Shown here piece after piece: positions 59,616-64,000 of a DNA stretch of 64,000 nt (within the stretch, counting starts at the first letter, position 1; each line of letters starts with the position of its first letter). The stretch spans positions 124,001-188,000 of the forward strand of contig PKTB01000006.1 in NCBI GenBank assembly GCA_002869385.1, read 5' to 3'. The translations under genes and the position numbers were made by a program. This stretch comes from Marinilabiliales bacterium (GTDB taxonomy: Bacteria; Bacteroidota; Bacteroidia; Bacteroidales; ML635J-15). The notes beneath the pieces are model-generated. The model saw only the letters and a program-made list of their open reading frames with translations, was not told the DNA's origin and ran no database searches.

Positions 59616-60968
59616 CTAGTTTTCATATATAATTTCTTCAAGAAAATCAAATAGTTTTTCCTCATTATAAGGTTTGGCAACTATCTTCATATCCTTGTCT
59701 ACAATAATCATCCAAGGAGTTGCAAATACAGCATAATCAATTACTATATCTCCGTCCCAACCTTTATACTCACAAATAACTTCCCAAGGCATTTCATTTT
59801 CCTTTAAAAATGCATCCAGTTCCTCTTCTTCAGAATCAATAGATACGGCGATAATGTCCATATTGGCTTTTGCAAAGATATTTTTTGATGCTGCTAAATG
59901 CGGCATTGTAATTTGACAATGTTGACACCAAGTTGCCCAGAAAATTATTAAAGTATAATCTTTTTCCATCTCAGACAAAGTATATTCTTTCCCGGAAACT
60001 GTCTGAGCAGTAAAGTCAGGAGCTGTTGCTCCTACAGCTAGTGCTGTATTATTCTTTATTCGCATCTTAAGAGTTTCGTTTCCATCACTACACAAATCAC
60101 CATAATCAACACTAATCTTTGCAGCAGCTTCATCAAGACTTAAGGATTCAAATCCTGAAAGGATATATTCTAAAACAAAATTAAATATGGCAGGTTCACC
60201 AAAAAATATTTCATCAAGTATTGTTTTAGCAGCATTATAATATACATCCTGATCATTACTTCTAAATATTTTAAAATAATTAAGCACTATCTCATTATAG
60301 GCATCAGAATGTAATAAAACGGTATCTTCCATTTTATAAAACTCAAAATACTTTTCTTTAAGATAGCTTATTTTTTCAGGCTCACTATATTTCTCAGGAA
60401 CAGGAATAATTCTAAATGCAGTTAAATATCTGCCAGCAAAACTCTCAGGATTTTGTTTTATTACATTATCAATATGCCTATTTTTTAACTTAATTTCCTT
60501 CGACAACTCTTTCTGGACTCTTTTATAGAATTTACCATCCGGATAAATCTCTAACATTTGAGTTAAAACATCAATCTTATAATCATAGATATAGTTCTCA
60601 ACATAATAATCATAAAGTTGTGCGTTTTCTACAGACTGAATAACTTCCATATTATATTGGGGATTCTCAGGCCTGGTCTTTATGTGTACATCCTCATTAT
60701 TATAAATAATATCAAAATATGATTGATTCTCAAGGTAGATTCTGTACAACCCTATTTCACTATCAAAAAATTTGTATGTGAAATTCCCATTACTTCCTGT
60801 TCTGATTGTTTGAACCATCTTACTTTCTTCCCCAAATTGGGTGCAGATATTCAACTCCCTGTTTGGATATCCCTCAATAACTCCACTAAAAGTATGCTGT
60901 GCATATGATACAAACACAACAAATATTAGTAATAATCCTATAAATGCTCTTTTCATCAATTTATCCAT
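59616..60968 (-). CDS. TlpA-like thioredoxin-fold protein with DUF4369-type N-terminus
   Basis: Protein of 450 residues with a signal peptide (about 1-25 from the first Met; the second ATG at codon 5 is also possible). A DUF4369-like N-terminal part (about 25-110) is followed by an unassigned helical region (about 120-300) and a C-terminal thioredoxin-fold domain (about 305-450). The redox motif is WCQHC in IFWATWCQHCQITMPHL. Such proteins reduce or shuffle disulfides or transfer electrons in the periplasm. Short gap to engB downstream. Confidence 0.85.
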   Translation of the reverse strand: MDKLMKRAFIGLLLIFVVFVSYAQHTFSGVIEGYPNRELNICTQFGEESKMVQTIRTGSNGNFTYKFFDSEIGLYRIYLENQSYFDIIYNNEDVHIKTRPENPQYNMEVIQSVENAQLYDYYVENYIYDYKIDVLTQMLEIYPDGKFYKRVQKELSKEIKLKNRHIDNVIKQNPESFAGRYLTAFRIIPVPEKYSEPEKISYLKEKYFEFYKMEDTVLLHSDAYNEIVLNYFKIFRSNDQDVYYNAAKTILDEIFFGEPAIFNFVLEYILSGFESLSLDEAAAKISVDYGDLCSDGNETLKMRIKNNTALAVGATAPDFTAQTVSGKEYTLSEMEKDYTLIIFWATWCQHCQITMPHLAASKNIFAKANMDIIAVSIDSEEEELDAFLKENEMPWEVICEYKGWDGDIVIDYAVFATPWMIIVDKDMKIVAKPYNEEKLFDFLEEIIYEN

Positions 60969-61030
60969 CTATAAAAAAAGGCTGCTATAGGGTATCCCGT
61001 TTGCATCCTTATGTAAATATTTAAATCAGT

Positions 61031-63448
61031 TTACTTCTTACATGTTTCACACCAAAGCTTTTTCACCTCAGTATTTACAAAAGTCTGTACCGATAATTTA
61101 TCTCCTTTAAACAGATCACAGAAGAAATCCGTATCCTTTTCCTTTATCTTCGTCAGAGCATAATAGAAATTCTTAGAATGAACTTTATACTCTACCTTTG
61201 AACATGCTGTAGCATATGATGTCAATAAAACATATTGAACGTGCTCATCATAAATCCATGGTTCAAGTAGTCTAACAGCATATTCATAATCACCGTGATT
61301 AATAAAAATACTTGACAATTTAAGTGCATTCTCCCATGAAAGCTCTTCAAACTTAATAATCTCTTTGATTTTACTTACACGTTCTGTAACCAATGGGTGA
61401 TTATATCCAAGAGAATCTTTATATACATCCATCACCTTATATTGAAGCTCAATATTAAGCAAATCAACCAAATCTACTCTTACAGGCGTATTATATATTT
61501 TATCTATCCTTTCTTGTATCTTAACTGCCTCATCCTCATCAGATAAAATATTAAGAGTTACTTCACATAAAATATCATTATACTCAACATAAATATTTTC
61601 TTTATCAAGATTATTTAAATCATCAATCTTTTCCATGTATTCATCATCCAAAGGATCTTCAAAGATAAACTGAGTTAACCAGATTTTATTCATATTAAGT
61701 CCGACATATTCCTTCCCTTGAGGAATTCTCATATCAGATACAGCATTTTCATTGTATCTACCTTCAACAACACGAATCAAAATATATTTTTGGATAGCTA
61801 AGGCTTTATCCAATTGCCCTGCTTCAACAGCTTTATTAAATTGGTCAACAACATATATCTGTTCTTTTTCACCTTCAATATCATAAGTAACCCAGATTAC
61901 AACATCAGCATAACGGTGATTTTCAAGCATAAACTCCATTTCTGCTGCATGTGAGTTAACATAAGCAACAGCTTCTTCTAGTTCCATATTACAAACTTCT
62001 TCATAGATAGTTCCCTTGGCATCAGCTTTAAGATCTTTAAAGTTTGGTTCAGTAACAATAGAGTCAACAATACTGGCATTTTGATTCATCTCAAATGCTT
62101 TAACAATACTTTGCGCTCTCTTACGCTGAAGAACAGCATTCTCTGAAATTGTACCTTCCAATGATGAATATGCGGAGATAAATATCTGATTTATAATAAA
62201 TGCAGGCTCATTTAGTGCATTAAGAACAGGAACCATGTCTTCAGGATCATATTCGTATTTTGCTTTCTCGAAAGGAATACGGAATTTCAACTCTGTGCTT
62301 GTTGCTGTTGGCGCATATTCTGGAACTCCTGCAGGTAAAATTGTATCTGGTAATAAACCTATCTCAGGAACAAAATCATAAAATTTATCATCAACATATG
62401 ATGGTGGCACATTATAACAAACATGCTTATCTTTGATGATCATTAGGTTAAGTTCAACATCTTCAGGCCTAAACTCTAATGGTAATTCGCCTAGGATTAC
62501 CTCAAGTTTTGTAACTTTATTTCTTCTTCCTTCACCAGGAGCAATATTTTTCTTGTAGATTTTCTTTGACCACACTCGTTTGGTCATATAACCAATATTA
62601 ACCTGAGAATAATCAGCTAGATTTTGCCCACGACAGTTATTAAATTGTTCTTTTTGAATAATATCAACAGCTAGAGCATCTTTTTTACCTCTTAAGAATC
62701 TTCTAAACTTTTTTAGGTCATTATATTTAAAAACAATCTCACCATTATCATTTATATATAGATGCTGTTGAAGATCCATGTAATTAGGCATTTTACGACC
62801 TACTTTTTTACATGCTCTTTCATAATAAGGTTTTAAGCCATATTTTTTTGTTGTCACAGGAACTGTCAACTCTCCAGAGATATCTCCAGAAGGCATAAAA
62901 CTAGCATAATTACCAACATACATTGAGACAAACAATTTCTTGCCTTTCTCATCAACACGTCCTGCTGCTCCGGCAAAAAAGTATTTTTGTGAAAACAAAG
63001 TTCTTGAATACTTACTGTTAGCCCATTTCTGAACTAATTCATCAGCGAGCGCATCATAACTAATATATTCGTTAGAAACTTTAATGGTTGCTCTTCCAAT
63101 AACCTCATCTCCAACACCTGTTCCACCTACAAGATACAATCTATCTCTTACAGTTTTATATTTACCTCCTCCTTCAAGACTGGCTTTTTCATCCTCAGCC
63201 ATTATCATTGCATGCTCACGTGCAGGTTTCATTAAAAACTCACTTGGCTCATAACCTTCCAAGCCTATTGAATCCATATAATAATTCAATTTATATAAAA
63301 GAACATCCTGTAAAAGTTTGTCATTAAACGCTGCTGGGTCAATAGGATCATCACTATACACATCCCCATCCATAAATCTTTTCTGTGCTTGCAAACTCAT
63401 TGTCATAACAAGCAAAACAAGTGTTGAGAAAATAAAAAGCCTTTTCAT
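61031..63448 (-). CDS. Exported protein with CAP-like and OmpA-like domains
   Basis: Protein of 805 residues with signal peptide (about 1-21, SLQAQ). The N-terminal part (about 35-190) contains PAREHAMIMAEDEKASLEGGG and LADELVQKWANSKYSRTLFSQ, resembling CAP/SCP-type domains that occur in secreted bacterial proteins. The centre (about 410-560) has AYSSLEGTISENAVLQRKRAQSIVKAF, an OmpA-like NxxLxxxRA pattern. C-terminal about 250 residues are helical and unassigned. It is envelope-bound by inference; function unknown. Followed by a 62-nt gap to the TlpA-like gene, same strand. Confidence 0.7.
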   Translation of the reverse strand: MKRLFIFSTLVLLVMTMSLQAQKRFMDGDVYSDDPIDPAAFNDKLLQDVLLYKLNYYMDSIGLEGYEPSEFLMKPAREHAMIMAEDEKASLEGGGKYKTVRDRLYLVGGTGVGDEVIGRATIKVSNEYISYDALADELVQKWANSKYSRTLFSQKYFFAGAAGRVDEKGKKLFVSMYVGNYASFMPSGDISGELTVPVTTKKYGLKPYYERACKKVGRKMPNYMDLQQHLYINDNGEIVFKYNDLKKFRRFLRGKKDALAVDIIQKEQFNNCRGQNLADYSQVNIGYMTKRVWSKKIYKKNIAPGEGRRNKVTKLEVILGELPLEFRPEDVELNLMIIKDKHVCYNVPPSYVDDKFYDFVPEIGLLPDTILPAGVPEYAPTATSTELKFRIPFEKAKYEYDPEDMVPVLNALNEPAFIINQIFISAYSSLEGTISENAVLQRKRAQSIVKAFEMNQNASIVDSIVTEPNFKDLKADAKGTIYEEVCNMELEEAVAYVNSHAAEMEFMLENHRYADVVIWVTYDIEGEKEQIYVVDQFNKAVEAGQLDKALAIQKYILIRVVEGRYNENAVSDMRIPQGKEYVGLNMNKIWLTQFIFEDPLDDEYMEKIDDLNNLDKENIYVEYNDILCEVTLNILSDEDEAVKIQERIDKIYNTPVRVDLVDLLNIELQYKVMDVYKDSLGYNHPLVTERVSKIKEIIKFEELSWENALKLSSIFINHGDYEYAVRLLEPWIYDEHVQYVLLTSYATACSKVEYKVHSKNFYYALTKIKEKDTDFFCDLFKGDKLSVQTFVNTEVKKLWCETCKK

Positions 63449-63548
63449 CTACGGTATTTATTTGGTTAATATTATTTTTGCCTAAAATAATAAAATATAT
63501 TTATTTGGAAAACATAATTGGAGTTTTGCTATTAACATCTTATAAACT

Positions 63549-63929
63549 ATGTATGAACAAGTGAGAATAGACAAATACTTATGGGCGGTAAGAATTTATA
63601 AAACAAGGAGTTTGGCAAGTGATGAGTGTAAAAAAGGACATGTTCTAATTGACGATGCTCCGGTAAAACCATCTAAAATGATCAAACTAAATGATAGAAT
63701 AGATATCAAATTCCCACCAATGATACGTAGTTTTATTGTAACCGGACTAATAGAAAAAAGAGTTTCAGCAAGCCTGGCTAAAGAAAATGTTAAGGAAATA
63801 ACTGAGCAAAGTGAATTTGATAAACTTTCAATGACCAAAAACAATTATATACTAAGAGATAAAGGTACAGGAAGACCTACAAAAAAAGAAAGAAGAATTA
63901 TTGATAAATTTAAACATAACGAAAAATGA
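63549..63929 (+). CDS. S4-domain RNA-binding protein (Hsp15/HslR-like)
   Basis: Protein of 126 residues with an S4 RNA-binding domain (VRIDKYLWAVRIYKTRSLASDECKKG...VLIDD, about 5-55), as in ribosome-associated heat shock protein Hsp15. The C-terminus is basic (GTGRPTKKERRIIDKFKHNEK), which fits binding to stalled 50S subunits. The stop overlaps the next ATG (ATGA), so the pair is translationally coupled. Confidence 0.88.
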   Translation: MYEQVRIDKYLWAVRIYKTRSLASDECKKGHVLIDDAPVKPSKMIKLNDRIDIKFPPMIRSFIVTGLIEKRVSASLAKENVKEITEQSEFDKLSMTKNNYILRDKGTGRPTKKERRIIDKFKHNEK

Positions 63930-64000
63930 TTATTGCAGAACAAAAGAAAAAAGAAAACATAGTTGAATATATTCTTTATATCCGTCAGATACAGGAAATC
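63926..64000 (+). CDS. DUF4924-family protein, 5' part only
   Basis: The first 25 codons (MIIAEQKKKENIVEYILYIR then QIQEI) match the start of the Bacteroidota DUF4924 family. The ATG overlaps the S4-domain stop by 4 nt. The gene runs off the window, so length and integrity are unknown. Confidence 0.75.
   Translation, partial: MIIAEQKKKENIVEYILYIRQIQEI

Overview
The window looks like a free-living, AT-rich member of the Bacteroidota, probably a Bacteroidia or Marinilabiliales-like lineage. The evidence is the set of type IX secretion C-terminal sorting domains (types A and B), PorP/SprF-family partners, SprB-repeat adhesins, a LytTR two-component system with a LiaF-like gene, DUF4397, FISUMP and DUF4924 proteins, and promoter-like TAnnTTTG boxes ahead of many genes. 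About 41 protein genes and one tRNA-Leu were found. There are no transposases, integrases, prophage, rRNA or CRISPR arrays.

Layout. 1-2.6 kb: LiaF-like / LytS-type kinase / LytTR regulator operon on the minus strand. 2.9 kb: tRNA-Leu(CAG). 3-6.5 kb: a secreted protein and a lipoprotein metallopeptidase. 6.6-8.7 kb: flotillin plus NfeD-like membrane protein. 8.9-12.7 kb: a BadF-type kinase facing a holA-rhomboid-gmhB-aminotransferase IV operon. 12.8-18 kb: MFS carrier, two-domain acyltransferase (ornithine/glycine-lipid type), class I aminotransferase, CarH-like MerR/B12 regulator. 18-21.1 kb: a four-repeat DUF4397 surface protein. 21.2-27.2 kb: small metabolic genes (aroE, DUF368, FAD/Fe-S dehydrogenase, nitroreductase). 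27.5-40 kb: surface and secreted proteins, ppa, a POT-type carrier, and a very large secreted peptidoglycan-amidase-like protein. 40.2-59 kb: two consecutive SprB-like adhesin/PorP modules, including an 11.3-kb gene for a 3770-residue adhesin. 59-64 kb: engB, a TlpA-like protein, a CAP/OmpA-like protein, an S4-domain protein and the start of a DUF4924 gene.

Most striking observation: 13 of the roughly 41 genes are interrupted by 17 in-frame premature stops (9 TAA, 4 TAG, 4 TGA), yet reading resumes in the same frame each time and I found no frameshift. The hit genes include aroE, flotillin, the sensor kinase and a FAD/Fe-S dehydrogenase with four stops. Fifteen of the 17 lie between 13.7 and 44.4 kb, while the 11.3-kb adhesin gene has none. 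Where the lost residue can be guessed from the family (Ser in AroE, Ser in the nitroreductase), the change fits a C-to-A / G-to-T transversion. This could be consensus error, recent decay under a biased mutator, or nonsense suppression; sequence alone cannot decide.

Functionally, the 40-59 kb block is the clearest system: each giant adhesin carries a type B (gliding-associated, CHU_C) C-terminus and is followed directly by PorP/SprF proteins, the arrangement known for SprB/SprF export by the type IX system.
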